Assembly: GCF_029223485.1 (NCBI RefSeq) | Contig: NZ_JARHTP010000014.1 | Location: 225,817 to 289,816 of the forward strand | Direction: 5' to 3' | Origin: Streptomyces coacervatus | Lineage (GTDB): Bacteria; Actinomycetota; Actinomycetes; Streptomycetales; Streptomycetaceae | DNA: 64,000 nt | Shown here: piece by piece, positions 9,029-17,823 of the stretch | Position numbering within the stretch: the stretch's first letter is position 1 | Layout: the number at the start of each line of letters is the position of its first letter | Notes under the pieces: generated by a model | What the model was told of the DNA's origin: nothing | Seen by the model: the letters and a program-made list of their open reading frames with translations, nothing else | Databases searched by the model: none | Made by a program: the position numbers and the translations under genes

Positions 9029-9340
9029 ATGGCCGGCCAGTTCCGGGTAACAGAGGACGAACTCACCAAGCTCTCCGGTGACATCAGCACCGCCAACGGC
9101 CAGCTGCAGGGCGAGATCCGCCGTCTGAACGGCGTCATCGAGCAGATCGCCGGCGGCTGGAAGGGCCAGGCGGCCACGTCCTACCACCAGCTCCAGGAGC
9201 GCTGGAACCAGGACGCGAAGAAGATGAGCGACATCCTCAACGACATCAAGGAAGCCGTGGACTCCACGCGGAGCAACTACTCCGCGTCGGAAGAGCAGCA
9301 GAACTCCGAGATCAGCAAGATCATGTCGGACTTCGGCTGA
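9029..9340 (+). CDS. esxB: WXG100 family secreted protein EsxB
   Basis: The 103-residue protein has the WXG motif (W44-K-G46) in the turn of a helical hairpin, and a Y84-x3-E88 element matching the C-terminal YxxxD/E secretion signal. Length and motifs are standard for the EsxA/EsxB class. The ATG follows a GGGGGAAGG site. It lies 93 bases before esxA, and the two products are expected to form a heterodimer exported by the EccC motor. The naming follows the S. coelicolor order. Confidence 0.92.
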   Translation: MAGQFRVTEDELTKLSGDISTANGQLQGEIRRLNGVIEQIAGGWKGQAATSYHQLQERWNQDAKKMSDILNDIKEAVDSTRSNYSASEEQQNSEISKIMSDFG

Positions 9341-9433
9341 GCCGATTCCCTGGCTCGGACCGATCCACCGAGTCCACTGATCCTGATCGATCCCGAACGA
9401 CTTCCTAACGACTCTTCCTGAAAGGGAATGACG

Positions 9434-9718
9434 ATGTCGATCCTCGTCAATTACGCAACCATCACCAACGCCTCCACGGACGTGCGTACGACCGCCGGCC
9501 GCATCAAGCAGCAGCTCGACGACCTCGAGGCCGCGGTCAAGCGCGTCGCCTCCACCTGGGAAGGCGAGGCGCAGGAGGGCTACCAGCGCAAGCAGACCGA
9601 GTGGGACAAGACGGCCCAGGACCTGCACAACACCCTCCTGAAGATCTCGACGGCGCTGCAGAGCGCGGCCGAGTCCTACCAGGCCACGGAGAAGAGCAAC
9701 GCCTCGACCTGGGGCTAA
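9434..9718 (+). CDS. esxA: WXG100 family secreted protein EsxA
   Basis: The 94-residue product carries W42-E-G44 and Y82-x3-E86, again both ESX signatures. The start at 9434 is preferred to an ATG at 9428 because AAAGGG at 9421-9426 then has a 7-base spacer. It is the second gene of the esx pair and its partner is EsxB. A strong hairpin at 9765-9800 ends the unit. Confidence 0.92.
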   Translation: MSILVNYATITNASTDVRTTAGRIKQQLDDLEAAVKRVASTWEGEAQEGYQRKQTEWDKTAQDLHNTLLKISTALQSAAESYQATEKSNASTWG

Positions 9719-9764
9719 GCCGGTCGGCGACCTGAGGGACCGTAGGGACCTGAGATGAAGAGAA

Positions 9765-9800
9765 TCGGCCCAGCCGACGCCACGGTGTCGACTGGGCCGA
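9765..9800 (+). terminator. Terminator after esxA
   Basis: Arms of 17 bases (9765-9781 and 9784-9800) pair with one G-U wobble and one mismatch. It lies 46 bases after esxA. Its presence argues against the earlier ATG (9755) of the next reading frame, which would put the hairpin inside a coding region with poor third-position bias. Confidence 0.7.
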
Positions 9801-9901
9801 GCTCTGCTTCGGGGTCGTACACAGCAAATCCCGCAAACCTTCACATTCGTTTATTGGTACGTCCGTCACCGGTACGTCGAGGAAGCCCTGGGGGCCTGGA
9901 C

Positions 9902-11194
9902 ATGAGGGGCCTGAACGTGGAGGGCCACAAAGCCCGTTCGCGCAGCCGCAACGACCGCAACAGTGGAACCCGCGCACTGCAGCGGGTTTTTGGCGTGCTT
10001 GCGGTGACCGGCTTGTGCGCGGTGTCGGCACCGCCGGCATTCGCTTCCGACGGCCCTGCCTCCGGCGGCGCGAAGTTCGGCCTGGCCGCGAGCACGGAAT
10101 GTGTCTTCAACGGCAACGTCATCAAGTCGACGCCGTGGTCACTCCAGCGGGTCCTCCTGGACCAGCTGTGGGGACAGGCGACGGGCAAGGGCGTGACGGT
10201 TGCGGTGATCGATACGGGGGTGGACGGTTCGAACCCTCAGCTGAGCGGTGCGATGGCCGGGGCCGGCAAGTCCTTCGTGGACGGCGCCGCGAACAAGGAC
10301 ATCGAGGGGCACGGCACTCGGGTGGCGGGCATCATCGCGGCTCGCCCGATGAAGGGCACGGGCTTCGAGGGAATCGCGCCGGACGCCAAGATCCTGTCTC
10401 TTCGCTACACGGGCGGGGAGAACAAGCAGGGCAACACGGGAACCATGGCCCAGGCGATCAATTACGCGGTCTCCCAGGGCGCGAAGATCATCAACATCTC
10501 CTCGGACACGGCCAGTAAGGAAGACAACGGGCCGCTGAGGAGCGCTGTGGCGGCAGCCGTGCAAAAGGGCGCCCTGATCGTGGCGGCCGCCGGCAACGAC
10601 GGCGCCGACGGCAAGTCCGCGGACACGTACCCGGCTTCGTACCCGGGAGTCCTGGCGGTCGCCGCCTCCGACCGCAACGACGAACGCGCCTACTTCTCAC
10701 AGGCGGGCGACTTCGTGGACGTCGCGGCACCGGGCGTCGACATGGTCTCGACGGTCCCGAAGGGCGGCCAGTGCTCGGCCGACGGGACGAGCTTTGCGGC
10801 GCCGTATGTCGCGGGGGTCGCGGCTCTGCTGAAGGAAAAGCACCCCGGCTGGAAGGCGTCCCAGATCGCCACGCGCATCGAGGAGACGGCTCAGCGCCCG
10901 AGCCGCGGCCCCAACCGCTACATCGGGTGGGGCGTGATCGACCCGGTGGCCGCGCTGTCGGACGACTCGACGCCGGGCACCTCGCCGACCCCGGACCCGG
11001 TGGTGAAGGCCGGGTCTGGCGGGGTTGTTCCCATGGCTGTGACCATGGGGGAGAGCGAGGCGGAACGGGAGCGCCGGACAGCCATTTATGTGCTGGGGAC
11101 GGGGCTTGCGTTGGTTCTTGTGGTTGCGGGGAGTGGGGTGGCTGTGCGGGATTGGCGTAGTCGGAGGGATGGTCGTGTTGGGCGGGTTGGGTAG
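9902..11194 (+). CDS. mycP: Mycosin 1: T7SS-associated membrane-anchored subtilisin-like protease
   Basis: The 430-residue serine protease has a signal peptide ending near APPAFAS, then the catalytic Asp in VIDTGVDG, His in GHGTRVAG and Ser in GTSFAAPY. A C-terminal transmembrane helix (AIYVLGTGLALVLVVAGSG) is followed by a short Arg-rich tail, the mycosin plan. Cysteines near the N-terminus (STECVF) and beside the serine (GGQCSADGTS) could form a disulfide. I take ATG 9902; the frame extends to 9755 but that part contains the esxA terminator and lacks coding bias. Mycosins stabilise the ESX complex and cleave selected substrates. It directly follows esxA and is probably the core mycosin. Confidence 0.9.
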   Translation: MRGLNVEGHKARSRSRNDRNSGTRALQRVFGVLAVTGLCAVSAPPAFASDGPASGGAKFGLAASTECVFNGNVIKSTPWSLQRVLLDQLWGQATGKGVTVAVIDTGVDGSNPQLSGAMAGAGKSFVDGAANKDIEGHGTRVAGIIAARPMKGTGFEGIAPDAKILSLRYTGGENKQGNTGTMAQAINYAVSQGAKIINISSDTASKEDNGPLRSAVAAAVQKGALIVAAAGNDGADGKSADTYPASYPGVLAVAASDRNDERAYFSQAGDFVDVAAPGVDMVSTVPKGGQCSADGTSFAAPYVAGVAALLKEKHPGWKASQIATRIEETAQRPSRGPNRYIGWGVIDPVAALSDDSTPGTSPTPDPVVKAGSGGVVPMAVTMGESEAERERRTAIYVLGTGLALVLVVAGSGVAVRDWRSRRDGRVGRVG

Positions 11195-11287
11195 CTGGGG
11201 CTGCCGACCAAGTCGGCCGACTCGGGCGATGACTTGGGCACCTACTGGTGCTGACAACTTGAGTTACAGGGGAGAGGACAACGGGGT

Positions 11288-11635
11288 ATGAGCAACGGGA
11301 TGCGGGTTGATCTGAGCGCGCTGGATGAGGTCATCCGGAAGCTCTGGACGTTGCTGGACGACATGGACAAGGCGGGGCAGACATCTCGCTACAACACGGA
11401 GATCACGATGGCGGCGTTCGGGGGCAACTGCACGTTCCTGGAGGCGGGTGAGCTCTTCTCTGCTCACAAGGATGCCAAGAGTGACCTTGAGGGTGCGATC
11501 AAGGGACTGCACGACCTGATCGACAAGTTCGGCAAGAGCACCTCCAAGGTGAAAGACAAGTACACCGAGCAGGAGTACGCGAACAAGCACCAAATGGGTG
11601 GTGACTCCGGGGGCTCGAACGGCAAGTGGGACTAG
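11288..11635 (+). CDS. Small helical WXG100-like protein
   Basis: This 115-residue protein is predicted to be mostly helical, with a central hydrophilic turn (AFGGNCTFLEAGELF) instead of a classical WXG, and a Gly/Ser-rich tail ending in W-D. Size and position suggest an Esx-like substrate. The ATG at 11288 follows GGGGAGAGG. It lies 39 bases upstream of the 473-residue WXG protein and the two are probably co-transcribed and may be partners. Third codon positions here are clearly less GC-biased than in the secretion core. Confidence 0.65.
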   Translation: MSNGMRVDLSALDEVIRKLWTLLDDMDKAGQTSRYNTEITMAAFGGNCTFLEAGELFSAHKDAKSDLEGAIKGLHDLIDKFGKSTSKVKDKYTEQEYANKHQMGGDSGGSNGKWD

Positions 11636-11674
11636 TAGTCCGGATCGAGAATCACCTACGAGGAGGAGTTCAAA

Positions 11675-13096
11675 ATGGCCGGTGACAAAGAGCAGCCAAA
11701 GCCAGTCCTTGAGCAGCCAATGTGCATTGCCGGGCGCCCCAAGACCAAGACTCAGTTCATCGACTACTCGCTGAAAGAGCTCAAGCAGATGCTTGAGGGC
11801 ACCGATCCGGGCGCAATCGAGGAAACGGGTCGTCATTGGGGAAAGGTTAACGAGATCCTCGCCGGTGGCCAGGACGGGGGGATCGCCGGCGTGCTTGACA
11901 AGGCGGTCGACAATGTCTTGGAGCACTGGAGTGGTGATGCCGCCCAGGCCTTCGAGAAAGAGGCACGCAAGATCGCGCAGAGCATCCGGAATGCGGCTTG
12001 GCATGCGGATCTCAACAGCTCTCAAATGGCTGACGCCGGCACACAGTTGCGTACGTACAAGCAGCAACTGGACGACATCAAGGAACCCAGCACCCTGGAC
12101 AAGATCGGTGACGGTCTTAGCGACTGGAGTTGGGACAACGGTGAAACGGTAGCCAAGGACCTCAATGACGGCAAGATGACCGCTGCCCAGATTGCGCAGA
12201 AAGATGAAGGAAAGATCGGCGCCAGCCGAGAGGCTCAGCTCAATGGCGTGGCTGTCATGGAGGACCTGGGTGCTCAATACATGCGGGTCACACGGAACTT
12301 GCAAAACAACCGTGCGTACCAAGATGACAAAGGGCACATCAAGGAGCCCACTGGCAACGTGGAGTACCCGCCTCCTGTAACTCCGAGCGGTGCTGGTGCG
12401 TCCCGACCAAGCGTCTCGGGGTCAGGTAGTAAACCGTGGAGCGCCGGTCCGACAACCAGCGTCAAGCCCGCACCCACAGTGCCCCGTGACCCGGGCATCA
12501 CGGGAGGCACGCAGCTTCCCACGGCGAAGACGAATGTCCCCACGGCCGGGACGAACGTGGACAGTATCTCCCCAGGTTTGACGGGGACCGGTCCCGGCGT
12601 CGGCACGGGTGTGCCTAGCGGCGGGAGCGGCAACTTCGGCGCCAGTGGAGCTCAGGGCTCCGGCATCGTGGCTCCTGGCGGAACGTCTGGCCTAGGCGGC
12701 GGTGTCGGATTCGCGGGTGGTCGCGGTGGCATGACCGGTGCCGGCGCGGCAGGCCGCACTGCCGGAGGGCGAGCCGGTATGGGCGGTATGGGCGGCGGAG
12801 GCCTTGGCGCAGCTGGCCGAGGAGGTGCCAGCGCTGGCGGTCGTGGAGCTCTCGCGAGAGCCCGTGGCGGTGTGGTCGGTGCGGCCAAGGGAGTCGGCAA
12901 GGGTGCCGGTGGCGGTGCAGGCTTGCACGGCAGCCGGGGTGGAACGCAGGCCGGCGCAGCTGGCGGGGCGGGCGGCAAGGACCGCCGGAAGAAAGAGAAC
13001 AACCAGGGCGACCGTCCCGACTACTTGGTTGAGGACGAAGAGACCTGGATCTCGGAAGAGGACCGCAACCGGAACGTACCGCGGACCATCGAGTAA
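11675..13096 (+). CDS. Large WXG100-like substrate with Gly-rich C-terminal region
   Basis: The 473-residue product starts at an ATG with GAGGAGG upstream. The N-terminal 200 residues are helical with a WXG motif at W85-S-G87 (LEHWSGDAAQAF). Residues of roughly 230-330 are Pro/Thr/Ser-rich, 330-445 are dominated by Gly and Ala, and the end (DYLVEDEETWI) is acidic. That acidic end is frequent in actinobacterial WXG/PPE-like proteins. A secreted or surface-exposed T7SS substrate is likely. It sits between a small Esx-like gene and mycosin 2, which may process it. Codon use is less GC-biased than the neighbouring core. Confidence 0.7.
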   Translation: MAGDKEQPKPVLEQPMCIAGRPKTKTQFIDYSLKELKQMLEGTDPGAIEETGRHWGKVNEILAGGQDGGIAGVLDKAVDNVLEHWSGDAAQAFEKEARKIAQSIRNAAWHADLNSSQMADAGTQLRTYKQQLDDIKEPSTLDKIGDGLSDWSWDNGETVAKDLNDGKMTAAQIAQKDEGKIGASREAQLNGVAVMEDLGAQYMRVTRNLQNNRAYQDDKGHIKEPTGNVEYPPPVTPSGAGASRPSVSGSGSKPWSAGPTTSVKPAPTVPRDPGITGGTQLPTAKTNVPTAGTNVDSISPGLTGTGPGVGTGVPSGGSGNFGASGAQGSGIVAPGGTSGLGGGVGFAGGRGGMTGAGAAGRTAGGRAGMGGMGGGGLGAAGRGGASAGGRGALARARGGVVGAAKGVGKGAGGGAGLHGSRGGTQAGAAGGAGGKDRRKKENNQGDRPDYLVEDEETWISEEDRNRNVPRTIE

Positions 13097-13184
13097 GCGT
13101 ACAAGTGGGGCTGGACGGAAAGTCATCGTCTGCCCATGTATAGGCTGGCACCCCCAGCCGTAGCTGTGAGTGAGGAGCAAGGAA

Positions 13185-14525
13185 TTGGGTTTCAAGCAAG
13201 TCTGGTCCACGACAGGAGTTGTGGCGTTGACAGGCGCCTTGCTCCTCGCCTCAGCCCCGACTGCCTCGGCTGACTATGTCAGGGACCAACAGTGGGTCCT
13301 GGACGTATTTGCGATGAAAGACACCTGGGCAGTGACTCAGGGGCAAGGGGTGACTGTCGCAGTAGTCGATTCCGGCGTAGATGGCAGCCACCCTGATCTC
13401 ACTGGTCAAGTCCTTAAGGGGAAGGATTTTACGGGCGGCGGGAATGCCCAAGATGATCTGGCCGGGCATGGCACGGGCATGGCAAGCATTATCGCTGCGC
13501 ACGGCCATGGAGCGGGAAATTCCTCCGGCATGATTGGGCTTGCACCAAAGGCGAAGATCTTGCCGCTTCGCACCTACCAAAAGAAGAACGACAAGAATCC
13601 GGATGAGGCGTGGAGTGCCGCTGTTCGATATGCGGTTGACCAGGGCGCGAAAGTCGTGAACCTGTCTTTTGGTGCCGACGGCGGTAAGACTTCATCCGTC
13701 GGTCGTGACGCGATTGCATATGCAGAAGCGCACGATGTCGTAGTTGTTGCAGCCGCGGGAAATACTGGATCTGTCGCTATTGAGGAGCCAGCGGCACTTC
13801 CCGGCGTTGTTTCTGTCGGCGCCGTAGATAAAGAAGCAAATCGATGGAGTGGTTCTAACAGCGGCAAGGGGCTCACCTTGATGGCTCCTGGTGTCGAGGT
13901 CCTCTCTGCGGATACCACCGAATCCCCGAAATACAGCCTGTCTAACGGAACCTCGGATGCCACGGCCTTCGTATCTGCCACCGCTGCACTGGTTCGAGCG
14001 AAATATCCCAACCTCACAGCAGGTCAAGTAGTCAACCGTCTAATCAAGTCGGCATCGTTCCTTGGTCACAATGGGTTGAAGGCGCCTGACGAGGATTATG
14101 GCTACGGGATTATCCGCCCCCGCCAAGCGGTCACAATGGACATCCCTGCAGGCCCCAAGACGAATCCTCTCGGTCAGCTTCAGTCCTCCACCTCTACTTC
14201 AACCGAATCATCTAAGGCAACGGGCACCTCGACCCAGGCCAAAAAGAAGGACGCCTCTTCCGGCAGTATCCTCGTCATTGCCGGAGGAATTGCAGCCATC
14301 GTGGTAATCGGTGCAATCGTCCTCGTGGTAATCCGAAGCCGCCGCAAGGGTGGTAACGGTGGCCCTGGCTCGGGTGGTGGCGCCTCCTCTCAGTACGCGG
14401 GCTACCCGCCTGCCCAACAGCCTTACCCAAATTCAGCTCCCAACCAGGGGCACCCCACTGCTCCGGGTCAGTACCCGCAGCACCCCAACCCGTACAGCCA
14501 GCAACCCCCGCACCAAGGGCAGTAG
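13185..14525 (+). CDS. Mycosin 2: T7SS-associated subtilisin-like protease with PQ-rich tail
   Basis: About 446 residues. The signal peptide ends near TASA; the triad is Asp in VVDSGVDG, His in AGHGTGMAS and Ser in NGTSDATA. A transmembrane helix (ILVIAGGIAAIVVIGAIVLV) follows a Ser/Thr-rich linker, then a cytoplasmic tail rich in Pro, Gln and Tyr. The TTG at 13185 is preferred because AGGAG (13173-13177) is 7 bases upstream; a GTG at 13170 has no site. Many third positions are A or T, unlike flanking genes, suggesting transfer from elsewhere. It probably serves the preceding WXG protein, by position. Confidence 0.85.
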   Translation: MGFKQVWSTTGVVALTGALLLASAPTASADYVRDQQWVLDVFAMKDTWAVTQGQGVTVAVVDSGVDGSHPDLTGQVLKGKDFTGGGNAQDDLAGHGTGMASIIAAHGHGAGNSSGMIGLAPKAKILPLRTYQKKNDKNPDEAWSAAVRYAVDQGAKVVNLSFGADGGKTSSVGRDAIAYAEAHDVVVVAAAGNTGSVAIEEPAALPGVVSVGAVDKEANRWSGSNSGKGLTLMAPGVEVLSADTTESPKYSLSNGTSDATAFVSATAALVRAKYPNLTAGQVVNRLIKSASFLGHNGLKAPDEDYGYGIIRPRQAVTMDIPAGPKTNPLGQLQSSTSTSTESSKATGTSTQAKKKDASSGSILVIAGGIAAIVVIGAIVLVVIRSRRKGGNGGPGSGGGASSQYAGYPPAQQPYPNSAPNQGHPTAPGQYPQHPNPYSQQPPHQGQ

Positions 14526-14636
14526 GAGTAGCCCACCGTCCAGCGGCGGCGGGGATGTCTGGCCATCGCGGTCCTCCGCGGCACGCACAACGACGGCACA
14601 GCGAACCATCCCGAGAACAAGAATGGAACCTCCCCA

Positions 14637-14927
14637 ATGGGCGCCATCGTCCTTCTCATCGGCGTTGCAGGTCTCGGAGCCCTGATTGCCGCCGTCACCG
14701 TCTTCGCCATTGCCCGTAGCCGCCGCAACTCGGGTAACGCAAGGCCCGCGAGCGGAACTTACCCACAGAACATGGGCTACCCGTCTCAGCAAGGGATGTA
14801 TCCAATCCCTCAACAGCCCTACCCCACCGCGACATCCGACGAGGGGTACGGGTACCCCGCTCCCCCGGAACATTCACAGCAGAATCCCAACCCCTATGCC
14901 CAACAGCACCCGCGCCAGGGGCAGTAG
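14637..14927 (+). CDS. Small single-pass membrane protein resembling the tail of mycosin 2
   Basis: The 96-residue product has a transmembrane helix (GAIVLLIGVAGLGALIAAVT), then SRR, then a Pro/Gln/Tyr-rich tail ending in HPRQGQ. The tail parallels that of mycosin 2 segment by segment (SRR, GN, QPYP, NPNPYAQQ versus HPNPYSQQ, final QGQ), and the two are in the same reading frame 111 bases apart. It is either a small functional membrane protein or the surviving 3' end of a duplicated mycosin gene. No good ribosome binding site is visible. Confidence 0.5.
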   Translation: MGAIVLLIGVAGLGALIAAVTVFAIARSRRNSGNARPASGTYPQNMGYPSQQGMYPIPQQPYPTATSDEGYGYPAPPEHSQQNPNPYAQQHPRQGQ

Positions 14928-15016
14928 AAAAATCTGGTTCGCATAAGGAGGCCCGGGTGATCAGTTGACTTCCCCGGGCGAAATGCATCCAGAGCCGAGC
15001 GGGGAGAAACCGGCTC

Positions 15017-15169
15017 ATGGGGGACCACTTCAAGACGGACATCGGGCAACTCGAACAGTTCCTCACAGATCTGGAGAGATGCGTCGATGAGTTGAACGAA
15101 GCCCGGTCTGCCCAAGCCGGAACCTTCACGGCGTTCATCAGCAACCTCAAGACAGACAAACGCGGGTAG
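15017..15169 (+). pseudogene. 50-residue WXG-like gene stub
   Basis: An ATG with an AGCGGGGAG site opens a frame whose first 30 residues (GQLEQFLTDLERCVDELNEA) look like the first helix of a WXG/Esx-type protein. The next 18 residues are unlike such proteins and end at TAG, before any WXG turn or second helix. I read it as a truncated remnant, although a functional micro-protein cannot be excluded. Confidence 0.45.
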
Positions 15170-15501
15170 TCCCACGCGATCGATGGCGGGGGCTTGGTGG
15201 GCGGTACCTGCTGGGCCAGTGCGCCAGCAGCGACTCGATCAGGTCGAATTGTCACATCGGTCACGCTCAGCCAAAGCCTTCAATCAGATCGTTATCTGAG
15301 CTCCACAGGCGGGGTAGGCCTTGCGTCTGCGAAGGCCATAAGCTGTCGTGAGATTCGCGGGGGCGCCGGAAGGTGCGCGAGTGGCTGTAGTTGTGCCTCG
15401 CAGCAACCTGGGGTGCGGGTCAGTTGAGATGCGGGCTCTGTCCCGAAAGGGCCGGACCACCCATCGTGCTCCCTCGCAGTTTGACCTGTGAGAGGGAACC
15501 C
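15170..15501. other. Intergenic stretch without a recognisable gene
   Basis: These 332 bases separate the WXG stub from the PQ-rich membrane protein. Short frames cross it but none has coding bias or a ribosome binding site. It presumably carries the promoter of the next two genes; I see no clear boxes. Confidence 0.4.
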
Positions 15502-16503
15502 ATGTCTTACCCCCCGCCGCCGGGAAGCGGCAATCCGTACGGGCAGCCGCCCCCGCAGAGTGGTTGGCAGCCGCAACCGCCCCCGCCCCCGCAACAGCCC
15601 CCGCATTGGCAGGGGCAGGCCCCTGTGCCGCCCGTGCCTGCGGCACCGCCAGGGGTGGCTCCGGGCGCAGTTCCGGTCCAACCGGGGCCCTCTCAGTACG
15701 GTGCCTACTACCCGCCCGCTAGCCCCGTACCCCCGTTGCCCATGCCCCCGTCGGCGCCTTCCAGCGGAGGCCGCACCGCCCGGAAGGTCTTCGGGAGCCT
15801 AATGATCGTGTTCGGCCTGCTCGGCATGCTGGGCGGCGGGGCGCTGGCGGCGCACGCCTGGAGCAACCATCAGCTGCAGGTACCCAACGGCGTTTACGGT
15901 CCGGTTTTGTGGCGCAACGAGACCACCGAGTCGCTCTTCCCTGCGACCATCGGCAACCCGTCTGACTACAACGCCAAGGCGTCCGACAAGGACGCTGCCG
16001 AGTGGAACCGGATGGGCGTCTCCGAGGACACCTCGTGCTCTGCGGGGCTGTCCGGGGAGACCAAGGCAACCGCGAAGAAGCTGGGGTGCAGGGCCGTACT
16101 ACGAGCCACGTACGTCGATCTCACCGGGGAGATGGTCGCCACCGTCGCGATCATCGTGCTGCCCCAGAGCGGCAACAGCGCGCAGGACATGGGCGAGTTT
16201 CTTGACGACCAGCAGTCCGAGGACGTCCCCGACGCCGCCGTCGTCCCGCTGACCGTCAAGAGCACCCTCGCCGCGAAGTGGCAGGCGAACCGGCGCAACG
16301 GCATGGGCGGCACCGGCCTCGGTGGGGACCTCCCCTACGCGGTCGCCGTCACTACCGGCGCCGTCGACGGCCGTACATCCTCCAACCTACCTGGCGACTT
16401 CGGGAGTTACGGCGGCAATGACTCCGACCGTCAGCCCTGGATGGACGCGGCCAAGGCCCTCAGCGAGACGTTCAAAGCCCACCTCACGTACCTGGAAAGG
16501 TGA
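15502..16503 (+). CDS. Membrane protein with PQ-rich cytoplasmic N-terminus and extracellular domain
   Basis: The 333-residue product starts at an ATG following GAGAGGG. Residues 1-90 are Pro/Gln/Gly-rich, 96-118 form a transmembrane helix, and the remaining 215 residues form a soluble, presumably extracytoplasmic domain with two cysteines (DTSCSAG and KLGCRAV) that may pair. I do not recognise the outer domain. Its stop overlaps a possible GTG of the next gene, mycosin 3, so the two are probably translated together and may form a membrane complex. Confidence 0.7.
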   Translation: MSYPPPPGSGNPYGQPPPQSGWQPQPPPPPQQPPHWQGQAPVPPVPAAPPGVAPGAVPVQPGPSQYGAYYPPASPVPPLPMPPSAPSSGGRTARKVFGSLMIVFGLLGMLGGGALAAHAWSNHQLQVPNGVYGPVLWRNETTESLFPATIGNPSDYNAKASDKDAAEWNRMGVSEDTSCSAGLSGETKATAKKLGCRAVLRATYVDLTGEMVATVAIIVLPQSGNSAQDMGEFLDDQQSEDVPDAAVVPLTVKSTLAAKWQANRRNGMGGTGLGGDLPYAVAVTTGAVDGRTSSNLPGDFGSYGGNDSDRQPWMDAAKALSETFKAHLTYLER

Positions 16504-16511
16504 GATCCGCG

Positions 16512-17705
16512 GTGAAGTTCAAGACCATTCGCGCGACCTGCGCCGCGGCCGCCCTCACCGGAGTGCTGTGCACGCTGGCCATCGCGCCTGCCCAGGCGGC
16601 CACGCCGGTCAGTTGGGAGAGCAGTGCGCTGGGGCTGCCCGCCGCGCAGGAGCTCAGCCAGGGCGCGGGCGTGACGGTCGCGGTGCTCGACAGCGGTGTC
16701 GTCGCTGATCATCCGGCCCTGAAGGGCCATGTGACCAGCGGGCCTGACTACCGCAAGGACGGACTGGAGGAAGGGGACCCGGATTGGGGCTACCACGGCA
16801 CCGCCATGGCCTCCGACGTCCTCAAGGTCGCCCCGAAGGCCAGGATCCTCGCCGTGCGCGTCCTTTCCGACAAGGACAACGAGAAGGACGCGGCGAAGCG
16901 GATAAAGGAACTCAACGGCAAGCCCAGCCCAGTCGCGCAGGGCATCCGGTACGCCGTCGACCACGGCGCCGACATCATCTCCATGTCGCTCGGCAGCGCC
17001 GACGGGTTCGTCAACTACAGTGACGAGGACACCCAGGCCGTTGCTTACGCCCTGCGCCACGGCGTGACGCTGCTCGCCTCGGCCGGCAACTCCGGAGGCA
17101 AGCTCAACGACATCTCCTACCCGGCCGGTTACGCGGGCGTCATCGCAGTCGCCGCCACCCAACGGGGCGGCACCCGCGCCGACTTCTCCACCGTGCACAC
17201 CTACAACGACGTGGCCGCGCCCGGCGTCGCCATCATGAGCGCCAAGAACACCGGCGGCTACGCGACCATCGACGGCACCTCGCCGGCCTGTGCGCTCGCC
17301 GCCGGGGTCGTGGCGCTCATGCATGCGAAGAACCCGAAACTGACCCCCGCGCAGGCGAACGACGTCCTGATCGCCACCACCCATCGCCCCGCGGGCGGTG
17401 GCAGCGCCGTGCTCGGATACGGCCCGATCAACGCCGCCGCGGCGGTGAAGGCCGCCGCCTCGCCTCCCAAGGACATGGCAGGGGCGGTGGCTTACAAGGG
17501 CAAGGAGCACCTGGGGACTCCGGATGGCACGCCGAAGACCAAGGATGCGCCGCTGGAGCAGAGTCTGTGGATGACGGGCCTGGTTGCTGCCGGACTGGGG
17601 CTGGCGTTTCTGCTCGGCGGTGTACTCCTTGCGCTGTCCGGTCGGCGCAAGATCTCGGCGGGAGCGGTCGGCATGGTGCAGCCTGAGGGGTCCTTCCCAG
17701 GCTGA
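16512..17705 (+). CDS. Mycosin 3: T7SS-associated subtilisin-like protease
   Basis: About 397 residues. A signal peptide (cut near AQAA) precedes the catalytic Asp in VLDSGV, His in YHGTAMAS and Ser in DGTSPACALAAG, then a C-terminal transmembrane helix (WMTGLVAAGLGLAFLLGG). GTG 16512 has AAAGG 11 bases upstream; GTG 16500 overlaps the preceding stop but touches that site directly. All three triad positions are intact. It forms an overlapping pair with the PQ-rich membrane protein and is the third mycosin in about 8 kb. Confidence 0.85.
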   Translation: MKFKTIRATCAAAALTGVLCTLAIAPAQAATPVSWESSALGLPAAQELSQGAGVTVAVLDSGVVADHPALKGHVTSGPDYRKDGLEEGDPDWGYHGTAMASDVLKVAPKARILAVRVLSDKDNEKDAAKRIKELNGKPSPVAQGIRYAVDHGADIISMSLGSADGFVNYSDEDTQAVAYALRHGVTLLASAGNSGGKLNDISYPAGYAGVIAVAATQRGGTRADFSTVHTYNDVAAPGVAIMSAKNTGGYATIDGTSPACALAAGVVALMHAKNPKLTPAQANDVLIATTHRPAGGGSAVLGYGPINAAAAVKAAASPPKDMAGAVAYKGKEHLGTPDGTPKTKDAPLEQSLWMTGLVAAGLGLAFLLGGVLLALSGRRKISAGAVGMVQPEGSFPG

Positions 17706-17722
17706 GCTCTCGGTGAATTGCA

Positions 17723-17776
17723 GAAAGCTCCTGTTGACTGGAAGCCAGTTTGGCCTTCCGTTCAGCGGGAGCTTTC
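17723..17776. terminator. Long hairpin after mycosin 3
   Basis: Two 22-base arms (17723-17744 and 17755-17776) pair with 18 matches, several of the rest being wobble pairs, around a small loop. It begins 18 bases after the mycosin 3 stop and probably terminates that unit; it also abuts a transposase relic, so it may derive from a mobile element end. Confidence 0.6.
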
Positions 17777-17823
17777 GCTCTTCATCGCAGCCTATTGGTC
17801 CAAAACGGCTGTGAATTCTGTAA

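Noticed and set aside
9755..9901. An N-terminal extension of mycosin 1
   Set aside because: It contains the esxA terminator hairpin and codons without the usual third-position bias.
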